Origin: Sweltsa coloradensis
Taxonomy: Eukaryota > Arthropoda > Insecta > Plecoptera > Chloroperlidae
Length of the DNA: 64,000 nt
Direction of reading: 5' to 3'
Assembly: GCA_024449915.1 (NCBI GenBank)
Contig: JAMZAV010000055.1
Coordinates: 248,001 to 312,000, forward strand
Part shown: piece by piece, positions 31,414 to 42,850 of the stretch
Layout of the letters: the number at the start of each line of letters is the position of its first letter
How positions within the stretch are numbered: the first letter of the stretch is position 1
Notes under the pieces: model-generated
What the model saw: only the letters and a program-made list of their open reading frames with translations
Told to the model about the DNA's origin: nothing
Databases searched by the model: none
Translations under genes and position numbers: made by a program

Positions 31414-32782
31414 TGTATTTAAAATTGCTCTATTTGCTAAATAAATTAACACCTGCAATCGTACCATAATATGTAATATTGGCTTTTGTGCTATTAAACT
31501 AAAGAATTACGAAAATCACTGGATGTGCTACGCGAACACAGATTGTGATCGAATTAATGGTCCCGGTTCCCCAGTCCAAAGACTTGCACATGTTTTATAA
31601 AACAGATTTATACAATTCGTCTCGAAAACTGGAGATATGAATAAATCAAATAAATCTACCTATTTATGACCCCCAGTTACATGACTGATTTTCAGTGGGG
31701 GGAATTGTTGAAGCAGTTCTAACCAACCCCAGAAAATAATCAAATACTATTTTAAGACAATGCCTGCATTTAAAAGGCAATGATGAAGTGATGATAGTAT
31801 GATTCGAAATGATGTATATCGATGGGGGTTGAACTCGAGACTTTTGGATTTACGTACCGATGCGAGAGCGTGACCTATAAACAAGATTGAAAATAAATCG
31901 CTAGTATTGTTGTTCCTTGACAGGACATATGCGGTTACAAGTTACAACAAAAGATGAAAGATTAATAAAAACCATTGTTTGTTAATTAATTAGAAAAGTA
32001 TAGGGTAGGCCTACACGAAGAAGAATTTAACTTTAGTTTTTGATGATTATTGATAAATTATAAAAGTAACGAGGTTGTGACAAAGCAGATTAAGTATACG
32101 ACGATGAAATCAATTTCTGACATTGTATTTACAAAGTGCGATTGGATTGGATGCATAAGGATTGCGGAAAATATATATTGACAATATTATTAACACATTT
32201 AGAAGTTTTTTATTGCAAAACATTTAGACATAAAATCACATAAAACATATACAAAGTACTCCTTTTTATAGAGAGCAAGAGTAGGCCAGATCAAACAGCA
32301 AGATCGTTATAATATCTTGGAATCGGAATCAGTTCTTGTGCTACCTATACTTACTATTGCAGCGCATAGCTAACATCACAATAATATAGGAATATTAATG
32401 CTCTTTATGAAAGCAATTGTCAGTGATGGCAGTACTGGCAGGTATTAAATAATGCTACAATTTACCTCAACTGCTCTAATGATGTTCGTTGGAGTGAGAC
32501 TCATCAAGTTTAACAGAATATCCATCTCAAATGGCTGTAGCTTGTCTAGTAAGATTTACACGGATATAGGTTAGTCCGTCTACCAGCACAAATGTGTCGA
32601 CTGCTCTCATATATAATATGAATCTTACAAAGCCGGATTGATATTTGTACACGAAACTTTATAAGTTTTTAAATTTATAAAGTTTCCTTTGACGAAAACC
32701 AAAACGTGGAAATCTTACTAAAGGCTATATGGTACAAGATGTATTTTTTGTGGCCATCGAAATGAGTTTTCTGTGAGACAGT
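31414..32782. other. Intergenic / 3' flank of hexamerin A
   Basis: 31675-31725 has a piece of the ACTGATTTTCAGTGGGG repeat. The possible poly(A) signal of copy A on the minus strand is AATAAA at 32213-32208. No other gene seen. Confidence 0.45.
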
Positions 32783-35700
32783 TTAGTTGTGGGCAACGGC
32801 GTTGATCTCTTCAGCAGTCTTGTGGTAGATGACAACATCATCGAAGTGCATGTTGGGAGCGTTGTAGAAGTAGTCGTAGTTCTCGATGGTACGGTCGAAG
32901 GGGTATCCCATGGACTTGGCGTCGGGGTAGAGTCCGTGCTTGCCAACTCCGCAGTAGGGCATGGAGGTGAAGTCCAGGTGCTTCATGTCGGTGACGGTCT
33001 TCTCATCGAAGGGGAGTGATCATGATGAAGGCACGGAAAGGTCATACCTCCCTTCTTGCCCTTGGGGAGGAGGAGGCGCTGGGGCCATCCGCAGTGACGC
33101 TCGGTCTACAAGAGACAAGCAACAGGTGTTAGCAACAGGTGCGATCGAACATCGTTGTCAATGCATTGGGCACAAAGTCAAGATGATTGTTAAGAACATT
33201 TATTGTTGATACGTGAAGAATTGCTGGTATCTTTAAAAAAGAAGCAAGTTTATAGAAATAATCAGGCAGTTTTAATGCCAAGGACAAGATAAGAGATAAT
33301 TTGTGTTTAATAGCTAAGGCACTGGAGTCTGGTTTATAACATACATATAAATTGGTGTATAGAACACTACGATTGGGCAGGTAAAAGTGAATCCATAAAT
33401 TAAACCAATGAAAATGATAGGAATTTCTAGCTCAATTGTGACGAAAGAGAACAGGTGAAAGCTCACCTCATCAACGTGGAAGTCCTCTTCTCCGGCGATG
33501 GCCTTGTCGAGCTTCTTGAACAGCTGCCTGTACGCGGTCTTGTCGGAGACGGTGACACTGGAATCCCGGGAGTTGCGCTCAACGGTGTTGGAACCGGCGG
33601 TCACTGGGGGACAGAACATGAGACACATCGTTAGCTAACCGTTAAACCCACCCTAGAGCGATGCTGTGCTGTCTCAATCTTATGGGCGAAATAGTGCCAA
33701 AACAACAACAAAGAATACTTACTCTTGTATGCAAATCGGTCCATCTCGACCATGTATTCCCTCATCTTCTCCAGAGTGTATTCGTTTCCGAGAGAGTCGA
33801 ACTTGGGTCCCAAGAAGACGCGGACCATGACGGTACCCTCCTTCTCGCTGTTGACCTTGACCTTGTAGGTGAAAGGCTTGTGGTTCAGACGCATCTGACG
33901 GGCCTGGATGTTGACGTGCTCGCCATCCTCGATGACTCCAACATCGACAATGTTGTCAAGATCGATGTCGAAGTTGTCGAAGAAGGTGATGAGCTTGTCG
34001 ACCTCGACAGACTCGATCTTGTAACCGGGGTAGGTGAGCTCGTCGAAGGTGTACTCGGGAGCGAGGTTCTTGTAGGACTTGAAGAGGGTGTCGATGCGCT
34101 TGTACAGGGTGTAGTACGCGGGGTCGCGGAGGGCGGTCTCGAAATGCTCGAGGACACCGGGAGCAACCTAGGGCAGACAAGACGAACATTATTCTCCACT
34201 CCATACTCTCTCTCTCTCTAATTCTAATTTCTCAATTCTTATTTGTTATTATAAATAAATAAAATAAATAAATAAATTGTATTTAGAGTCTATTCACTCA
34301 GTTATATAACTGATTTTCAGTGGGGGACAGTAAATCAAAGCGACCAAGCCAACCCTGTAGGCCCCGACGCAATCGACGAGTGAGCGATAACCAACCAAAG
34401 ATCGACATTTTTAATAGGACATATAGCAATCAGTGGTATGGACAGTGCGAACACCCGCGGATCTGCGCCAGAATCAACAAGGCCGATTCAGAACAACCCT
34501 GAATTTATTATGTGCTTCGTTGCTAGGACGGCTCCAAAGTCACCGTTTACAAACTCCTAAGACAAGAACTGAAGGACTTAAGTCCAAATCAGAGGCGAAA
34601 AAACTTCTGACAATAGCGGGAATCGAACCCTAGACCTTCTGCATTGGAAGCAGATACGCTAACCACAAGACCAACGAGCCACACGTTTCAAGTTTCAATT
34701 CCAATTTTCAATTTCAAGTTGCCATGTCCATGTGTACACACCTTGTATTGGTATGCGGGATCGGTGACGTGTCCGAAGACGGTCTTCATCATGTTGTAGA
34801 TGGAACCATAGTAGTCCTTGTTGACAGAGTCAGCGGTACCTTCGATCATCTCTCCAAGAATGTTGAAACCTTCCCTTGCCTTCAGGGGAATCTTCTGGCC
34901 GTCCTTCTGTAAATGTAAAACAACCGATTTAGTAACGGAAAATTCCCCAAACGTAATTATTTGATAAACAAAACCCTCAATCTAAAGGTAAAGCCAAACT
35001 GTTAGGCGGATGGATTGGACTATCTAATATCACTCGTTTCTTATAATTAAGAATTCGCATATACTTGTCATTCTAAAAGGGTTAAACATTTCACTAGTAA
35101 TTACAATCTAATTATGTTATTATTGAACATTAAACTAAATAAAATAAGAAAAAATGTTGTTTGCATTTTCAATGATATTTTGAATAACGAGCATCAATAT
35201 TTAGCGAGATTCCTGGAAGATTCCCTGGGTTCAACACCTCACGGCCGGAGGCTTCGTTTACAGGGAGGGATCTATGAGGTGGTTCTATTGCAAGTGTGAA
35301 CTTACACCGAAGACGAATCCAAGGTCGATGGCGTCATGAATCCTCCTGTAGCTGGAGATCAGCTCTCCGGTCTTGTAGTTCTTAAGGAAGGAAACTCCCT
35401 CGGGACGCATGGGGAACTCCTTACCGTTCTGGTAACGCAGAGTTGGCTCGTATCCCTGAAGAAGCAGACACAAAGTTTGTTAGCGTGGACTTTCAGAGAC
35501 ATTTTGTGCGTTAGAAAGAGAACACATTGTGTGATGTCTTTTAAAGTTGAGTATGTAATTTCAATTTAACTTGGTTCGTTGATAAGAAAATTACAGGAAA
35601 TGGTAGACAGAATGTAAATTTTTAGCGGCTATAGTGAACAAATCCTAGTTCATTACAATTTGTGGCTATAGCTCAGTTAAGTTTGATGAAGTGCTGGAAA

Positions 35701-37563
35701 AACCTTTCTTCTACTTACGACAATGTTCTCGTCGAAGAAAGAGAAGGGCTTGACCTCTCCAAGTCCGTTGGACAGACGCTCAAGGTAGTAACGGGCCATC
35801 AGCTGGTGCTGGGTGTAGTAGAAGAGCTCGCCACGACGGTCGAACTTGAGGTTGTAGTCCTTGGAGTTGGCCCAGAAGGGATAGTCGAAGTTCCAGTAGG
35901 TGTGGAAGGCGTTGAGGCCGACATCCTCGGTGAAGTAGGAGATGAACTGTTCGGGGAACTGAGTGTAGTACCAACCAGAGTAGTTTGCGGGGATGTAGTA
36001 AGTCTCGCCGGACTTGTAGACAGAGTCGACGGCGGTGTAGTGCTCACCTGAAGAGAGAGAGAGGTTTTCGTTGTAGTGTTGGCAAGAAGTGTTACAAAGA
36101 AGTCATGTTTTAAAAATGCATCAAGTGGTGGACCAATTTGTGTTTCATTATACCTTGATGGGGTGTTAATAAGGTAGGTCGTGTTGTGTGGTTTTAATTT
36201 CAAGAATTTAAAGTGTGTAGTGCTTTTATGAAGGCACTTCAATTTCAATATTACAAGAAATTCATTACTTTTGAAATGTTTACTAACAAGTTTGTCCCAC
36301 CGTGGTATCGTCGTCCTAATCATGTGTGTGCTTACCTTGCATCTTGACTTCATAAGCCTTCTGGATGACCTCGCTGTTGAGGAAAAGGTGGGGGTAGACT
36401 TCGTACGCGGGGGGAAGAACGTAGTCCTTGCAGTCCTCACGTTGGAGGGTAGCAACGGACAGGGCGTAGATGAACTGGCCCTCGTTCACGTGGTCGCGTG
36501 CCCAGCAAGCAGTCTGGAAACATTGCACAGGTATTTAAAACAAGGCGGATAGTAGGTAAAATAATGTTCTTTTTGTGTTACTGAAGTCGGGGCTCCTTTT
36601 TCGACCACTGATGAAACCAGCAATTTAGAGAAACATATGCTTTTGCAAATGAATTAATTGAAAAATGAAATGAGTATACTTAACATTCGGGAAAATTGAC
36701 TATTTTAACTATTTTGACGATGATGTGAAGGAAGAGGAGATGCTTGCGTACCTTGTAGAATGTCTCGAAGTCCTTGGCGAAGTAGAAGATGTCGAACAGG
36801 TGGATGGCCTGCTCCAGGTACTCCGGGTAGAAGACAGAGAAGATCTCGCCCTTGGGCAGCATCCCCTGCTTGTACGCGTGCAAGAACTGCTTGACTGCCT
36901 TGGCATTGGTGTAGTCGGCAAGATGGGCCTCAACAGAGTAAGCCTTGCCGATCTCGGCCTGTTCCTTGTAAAGGTTGTATTGGTGGGGACGCACAAACAG
37001 TTGCAACAAGTTCTTCTGGTGAACCAGGAATTCCTTGTCAGCTGCAATGGAAAAGTAATTTGTTATTATTTGCTCCGACAACTGCCCCTTTTATCATTGC
37101 GAAAGAAAATTTTTTGTGTGCATGTAGTCTATTTTGAAATGCATTTGATATGCACATGCTGATATGAATGGAATGTTTTATATCATGTGTTTCTGAGAAG
37201 CAGAATGAGGGGCTCAAAATCAAAAACGACAAAATAATTACAATAATCAAGTACTTTATTTTGAACTGTGTGTAAAGAATATATTATGAAACTATCAGTT
37301 GCATTTTATATCTTTAATCTGTTAATGTTTGGATCAAAGATAATTAAATACAAGTTTAATTTTCAAATGCAATGTTGACTTGTATTGTAATATGTCATGT
37401 TATATATATTTTAGTAAATTCTGCAATGTGTGCATCTTCAGCAGCTATTAAGATGTTGAAATGTTAACTTACCAACGCGCTTGTGGTCTACGGTGTCCCC
37501 GGGAAGAACAGAGGCTGCGGCAAAAGCCGAGACGGCCAAGAGTACAACGAATGCAGACTTCAT
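32783..37563 (-). CDS. Hexamerin (arylphorin-like storage protein), copy A, frameshifted last exon
   Basis: Nine exons on the minus strand: 37563-37473, 37041-36752, 36513-36336, 36047-35719, 35455-35306, 34906-34742, 34167-33723, 33603-33467 and 33105-32783. All have GT-AG borders and the same phases as copy B. It begins MKSAFVVLLAVSAFAAAS (signal peptide), then hemocyanin N, M and C domains. Hexamerins are secreted hexameric storage proteins derived from hemocyanins. GELFYYTQ and YGSIYN replace copper-site histidines. Compared with copy B, exon 4 is two codons shorter at its end. Exon 9 has one extra T (33037-33039 run) and one extra C (33011-33014 run), 23-25 bases apart. The sum of +2 gives a stop at 32985-32983 and a predicted 635 residues, losing about 85 conserved C-terminal residues that remain readable in another frame. 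Recent pseudogenisation and homopolymer assembly error are both possible. Exons are C/G-ending-codon rich, unlike the flanks. Confidence 0.9.
33453..33468 (-). promoter_or_regulatory. Hairpin over the exon 8 splice donor, hexamerin A
   Basis: AGGTGAGCTTTCACCT (minus strand) can fold with the donor GT inside the stem. It is identical in copy B, although the rest of intron 8 differs in sequence and length (361 versus 188 bases). Confidence 0.4.
34250..34500 (+). repeat. Dispersed repeat with ATAACTGATTTTCAGTGGGG head (hexamerin A intron 6)
   Basis: Contains 'GTATTTAGAGTCTATTCACTC', 'AACTGATTTTCAGTGGGGGA' and 'CCAACCCTGTAGGCCCCGAC'. Copies occur at 42720-42850 and 60655-60830, with inverted partial copies at 38213-38270 and 63400-63475. 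It abuts a tRNA-derived SINE. Confidence 0.65.
34505..34690 (-). repeat. tRNA-derived SINE (second family), copy 2 (hexamerin A intron 6)
   Basis: The minus strand has GGTCTTGTGGTTAGCGTATC, a TCTGC/GCAGA anticodon stem and GGGTTCGATTCCCGC, then 'GGAGCCGTCCTAGCAACGAA'. A 45-base segment absent from copy 1 (15855) lies at 34572-34616. Confidence 0.65.
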
Positions 37564-37612
37564 GGTTGGTGGCTGAGTTTCAGTACAACCTTACCAGACC
37601 CACACCACCACC

Positions 37613-37619
37613 TTATATA
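37613..37619 (-). promoter_or_regulatory. TATA box, hexamerin A
   Basis: TATATAA on the minus strand, 50 bases before the ATG, in the same context (TATATAAGGTGGTGGTGTGG) as copy B. Confidence 0.75.
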
Positions 37620-37640
37620 CTGGTCCACACTATCTCCATC

Positions 37641-37655
37641 TCTCTCGCTCTCATC
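37641..37655 (-). promoter_or_regulatory. GA-rich upstream tract, hexamerin A
   Basis: The minus strand reads GATGAGAGCGAGAGA just upstream of the TATA box. It is the shorter counterpart of the tract at copy B and could bind a GAGA-type factor. Confidence 0.35.
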
Positions 37656-37659
37656 TCAT

Positions 37660-40353
37660 TAGGCTCTTCGTTCTTATCACTTTCAAGGCCTGCTTTGAGA
37701 GCACGCACCCAGACTTCGGGTCTCTTGGCAAAGTTTCAAAGCAAAAAATAGTTTTCATGTTTAATGATGATAAACATTTGTTGCTAAGCAAAATGAAAAT
37801 GTGAACCGTTCATGGTTAAACTTTTAGTCACAATTATTACACAATATCCATTGACTCTAATGTGTCTGGTCCGTTTAGACATCAACACTAATGTACTTGG
37901 TAGACTGATAACAATGCGTAATAACAATAACATTTCCTTCACTAGGAATCTGATCTATGACGATGATCCAATGGTGTTCCATTGTATGCACATTCATTGC
38001 AGCCTTCACTAGCCTAAAAAACATTGCATGAAAAAGGAATGTTCTAAACTAAGTACAATCTTAATTTTAGCATATGCGACTTCATCAATATAGGTACACA
38101 ATAACACATTGCACAGTGCAGTACACAACACAAATAAATAATAGCAAGTAACAGATCAAAGAATAATAATTGCGCAATCTGTATAATATGAAATGTGCTT
38201 TGGTTTACCCTGTCCCTAAATGAAAATCAGTTATTTGACTGAGTGGGTAGACTCTAAATACAAATTGATTTTATTTATTCAACTCATAAACAACATTGAT
38301 TGCCTGCCTGTCTTGACAATATTTTACCTTTACAAAAATACACTGTTCTCATTAGGCAAAGTAGATACGGATACACTTAATTGTTGTTTAATTTTAAGTT
38401 ACTGGACACAACAATATGTTAGTTTATAACCAAAATCTGATAGTACTTTTTGTGATCATATCTATATTATTATGTAATCTTGACTTGAATAGAAAGAACT
38501 GGAAAATTTGAATATTAAATTTGAGAATATTATAAATAAAATTTGTATTTTTGCCAATGTTAATGATTGTTATCTGCTTATTTTGCAAATATTTATATAA
38601 AATAATAATGCTCCTATAGACGATATGCATATGAACGATACCTTTTAGAAGTAAAGAATCTTTCATCAAAACATCACTTAGCAAAGTAGGCATACAATAG
38701 TGAACTGCTTTCAATTCCTATGGCAGCTGGGTATTTGTGTGTATGTACGTGTGGTATTTTGGCTGAAATATGGTATCCGAACGCATGTGTGGGTTCATAC
38801 ATCTTGGTCATTATTCTTATTCGAATCAACATTTATCTAACATGCCTTACTAAAATACATACTTTTTTACTGAACGCTCACAATCCCCTACCCTGCACCC
38901 AGAGTAACTTCAGGGGAGGGGTTCGGAGTCGCCCGCGGGAGGGTCCATACAGCATAGGCGTCACCAGTCGTGTATAGGTGTTGATCAAGTCGTATTTAAA
39001 GTCGTCAATTCTTGTATATTTCCACGTACCAACAGCGCCATTAAAATAATATGTTACTAAGCCGGTATTTTATTGTTAGTAATAAATGAGCATTGTTGAA
39101 TGGGAACGAATCAGTACTTTATCTAGGTGCCCGTTAGGGCGCCGCAGCCAAGCCGCGGTGCGCTACACACTCAAGCACCTTATACACCAAGCAGAGTTGG
39201 GGTGATTTCGAGGTGTTACCCAGCCGTCATGTAACGTGATGTGAACTTGAAAACTATCACAATCGAGGGATTTAGGTACCTGACAACACATGCCAAATTT
39301 TATTGGGGTACGACCATTCCTTCTTGGTGAAAAAATGGCTTGAAACATGCTCAAATCACTTTAAGGATGTTAGCTACTCCTACTACTGCTACTACTGCTA
39401 CTACTGCTACTTACATCTAATACGTCGGCCCGCGATTCTGACCAGACGGGTGGGACTACAATGTTCATATTTTACATGGACATTAAGGTTATAGTATTAT
39501 AGTCTCTTTTGAAAAAAAAAGTTGAAAAAGTTTGGTTGGAAGCCTCCAAATAAAGGTTTTAAAATAAGCCTTATACAATCAACAAGTAACCATAGTTACT
39601 TGACACTTGTTGACGGTATAAGCAGAGTACGGCGGGAAAGTGCGATACGTAAACAAATGGCGGACATTTTAAATTTTGCTTCTATGTGTGAAATGAGAAA
39701 AGTTGTCATTATACTCTCATAAAACAAATCAGAAACCGTCCCTGACCTAGGCCCAGATGTAGAAAATTATTTATAATACAACAGTGTAGGTCTAAAGTTC
39801 CATTAGGCTATAGGACTAGATAAAATTATTACTTACATTACATGTTTGGCAAGCCTAGCCAACCCTAGGCCAGCACAACATAGTTCTGTCACACAATACA
39901 CACAAACACAATGTCGAAGCAAGGTGTCAAAATAATATGCGCTTGCTCATCTGTTTGTTTACATAATTGCAACAATCAAATCATTTCACGCAACTCGTCT
40001 TTCGATTAGCCCGCGTTTATGAAGGCACTGCCATCTAGAATAAATATAGAACTTTTTCGAGCTCTTTGCTATACGCATATCTTTTTAAAGTGTCAAACGA
40101 AAACGACTTCGTTTTCAAATTGCGTTTTCAACAGTCATCTCCCACGAACTCAAGAATTGGGGTCCAGTCCTTATACCGTCGTTATACCATGGTTATACCA
40201 CCTATACCCAGGATGTATACATGAATCCGGGTCTAGATATTTTACATCCTATATTGTTATTGCTAATACCATAGAAATTAAATCAACTTTGATAAAATTA
40301 TTATATTTTAACATATAATTTTGCAATGGAACTTGAAAAAGTAATGAGATCAC
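37660..40353. other. Spacer between divergent hexamerins, proximal part
   Basis: 38213-38270 is an inverted piece of the CAGTTATTTGACTGAGTGGG repeat. 39375-39412 is a CTA/CTG trinucleotide tract. 39425-39545 ('GTTCATATTTTACATGGACA', 'AAAAAAGTTGAAAAAGTTTG') is a fragment of the CTAG-family internal unit. 38900-39360 is higher in GC but shows no coding frame. No gene seen. Confidence 0.5.
39375..39412. repeat. CTACTACTG minisatellite
   Basis: Three to four repeats of CTACTACTG. Confidence 0.85.
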
Positions 40354-40761
40354 ACACATAACAAAAACTTGTAGAAATACAGCCAAACCTTACACACTCA
40401 AAAGAAATGAGATCTAAAAAAAGGGCCAAGCTCATCTACTCTTCCACATTTGCGCATTCTTAATTCATAAACGTACAGTGTCCCATAACAGCATCCTCGA
40501 AAAGCTTGGCAAAATAAAATTTGCATGTTATTACGTTTTAATTAATTAGAAAAAAGAACTTGGATGAACTATTTCGTTTAAATTAATAATCGCAAATTCT
40601 ATTTTGCCAAGCTTTTCGAGGATGCTGTTATGGGACACTGTACGTTTATGAATTAAGAATGCGCAAATGTGGAAGGGTAGATGAGCTTGGCCCTTTTTTA
40701 GATCTCATTTCTTTTGAGTGTGTAAGGTTTGGCTGTATTTCTACAAGTTTTTGTTATGTGT
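40354..40761. mobile_element. MITE with ~160 bp near-perfect inverted repeats
   Basis: The left arm from CACATAACAAAAACTTGTAG to AAGCTTGGCAAAATA (about 40515) is matched by 40601-40761 with only one or two mismatches. The central loop is about 85 bases. Near-identity of arms suggests a recent insertion or arm conversion. Confidence 0.8.
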
Positions 40762-42405
40762 TGTAGGTCTACTCAATCTCAGCACTCGTCTTTTAGAAAC
40801 AGCTTGTGTAAGTAGCAAATAACAGCAAAGTGTGCTTGTTTGGAAGTGAAAGATTCTCGATATTTTGTTTTTTCGAAAATATTCATAAATAATGTGTAAA
40901 ATAAAATGTAAAATATGTAAATGTATGTATGTGTATGTGCATGTAAAATAATAAATAATGTTTTGACAATCTTTAAACGATCATACGACAAGCTTATTTC
41001 GTAATACAAAACTGAGATTAAATAAAAAAATAGTTTTAAAATTAAATCGTTAATTTAATCTTAATCTTCTCAGTAAGGCCTAGATGACACAAATATTAAA
41101 ACCAAACCAATAAACAGATTAATGTAATAAATTACTAAAGAAGAAATAAAAAGAACAAGTTCACGTTAGGTTTTACCAACTTCAAGTTTTCAAAATAATA
41201 CTAAATTCTCGATTTCATTTTTCACCAACCAAAAATTGGGACAAGGCACATTTGCCTTTAGTCACAAATATTTGCTGATTTTTTAGACCTTTAACCAAAG
41301 AGAACATTCTAGCTTACTTTCGTTGTTGTATCAAATTGTTGTTAGCGGGTACACATAATAAAGCCTGCCTAAAACTGTGCCTACATCTTACACTTCAGCA
41401 TAAAAAAGTCACAAGTCAAATGCACCATTTAAAAAATTTAATCTAGATAATTGATTTGTCCCATTGTTATAAAAACATACACACCATCAACATGCAGTGT
41501 TCTCCCTAATGCTGGTCCGGGGGCTTGCACCTGAATTTTTGTTTGGATTCTACATTCAATTTCGTTAGATTTTTGATCTAATGGTTGGTGCGCCCTTAAA
41601 CCAAATGAACAATAAAAATAGGGTCGGTACCTGTTATACAGCCGAGTCAACATTTATGATATCACAAATGAATATGAATTTACACATTTACTTAAACACA
41701 AGTTTGATTTATATTAATGGTATCAATAGTTTTGACTATGTTCCGTGTTGCCTAACTTTTCTTAAATGTAGTAATAATAACAATAACAAAAAACAGCATT
41801 ATTGTCATAGTGTTCTGTTACGTTGCCAACATCAAGGATATACTATTACACACTTCAACTTCATAATCAAAACTGGTTTAAAAAAACAATTCCTTACCTA
41901 AATTATTAGCCATACTACTCCCAATGCAAAACTTTATAGTATGGGTCTTCAGAACAACACAGGTCATAGTAAGAAATTGACCTAACCGTTGACTTACTAA
42001 CGAGTAATAGAAAAAAATCAAACCAGCGACTACACATCGATGATGCCATTCAAGTCAAAACACCCATTAAACTATAGTTGTGATAATATTATTATGTAAC
42101 GGTGTTGAAATGAAGAAACAAACGTAAAAAAAGCTTTGTCTGACTTGGGTCACTTTCAATTCGAAATATCACGTGTTCTAGTTCCAAGCCTTGCCAAGTC
42201 TAGATACGTCCTCTGTTGTGAGCTACTACACTAGAGACAAGTCGATAATATAAAGTCGAAGGTCAAGTATATGATCACTGCCGGAGAAAGAACCGGTGAA
42301 AAGAGCGCATTTTCGCGAAATTGTATTTTTATGAACTTTGCATGTCGAATCAAATTTTCTATGTTTTAAAAATGAATTAACTTGAAGTTTACAAGTAACT
42401 TTTGG
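40762..42405. other. Intergenic, no gene seen
   Basis: AT-rich sequence without recognised repeats or exons. The 106-residue frame at 41581 is low-complexity and lacks splice support. Confidence 0.5.
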
Positions 42406-42475
42406 GCCCTTTAGTTCTTGGATTGATTCTCATATTACACCTATGGGAGTGTTTCCTGATTAATGAAATTGAAGA
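42406..42475 (+). repeat. SINE tail fragment
   Basis: 'TTGGATTGATTCTCATATTA', 'CACCTATGGGAGTGTTTCC' and 'TTAATGAAATTGA' match the tails of the 14.6-15.8 kb SINE units. Confidence 0.6.
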
Positions 42476-42719
42476 AGGAACGTACTCTTTAGTTTTAGAA
42501 AGTTTCTATTCAGGGCTGCCTGGGCGAAACCGTCTATTTAAATAATGATCCTTTCTTTTAGTCTTTAAATTGTGTTTGGACTTTTAAACCTTACAGTTTA
42601 CAATATTAATAATTAATATAGTTCACAAAATAATTAAGTAACTTGTACATTGGCTTATTTCTGGTATCGGCGGCGGACGTAAGTCGAAAAGTAAATGTTA
42701 TCGAAATATGTATTTTGTA

Positions 42720-42850
42720 ACTTGTCAACTAAATAAATAAATCCGTATTTAGAGTCTACCCACTCAGTCACATAACTGATTTTCAGTGGGGGATAGTAAA
42801 CCAAAGCGACCAAGCCAACCCTGTAGGCCCCGACGCAATCGACGAGTTGA
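42720..42850 (+). repeat. Dispersed repeat with ATAACTGATTTTCAGTGGGG head
   Basis: Shares 'ACATAACTGATTTTCAGTGG' and 'CCAACCCTGTAGGCCCCGAC' with 34250-34500. CCCACTCAGT and ACTGATTTTCAGTGGG can pair as a head hairpin. Confidence 0.65.

Noticed and set aside
33661..34221. 186-residue open frame on the plus strand
   Set aside because: It is antisense to hexamerin A exon 7. C/G-ending codons create long shadow frames, and the Val/Leu/Asp-rich product is typical of antisense reads.
34617..34686. Functional tRNA gene (Trp or Arg anticodon)
   Set aside because: The acceptor stem does not pair and the sequence is part of a dispersed SINE.
35799..36455. 218-residue Ser/Thr/Pro-rich frame, minus strand
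   Set aside because: It is an alternative frame of hexamerin A exons 3 and 4 read through intron 3, with no independent support.
41581..41901. 106-residue open frame
   Set aside because: Asn/Ile/Thr-rich product typical of AT-rich non-coding DNA; no splice or promoter context.
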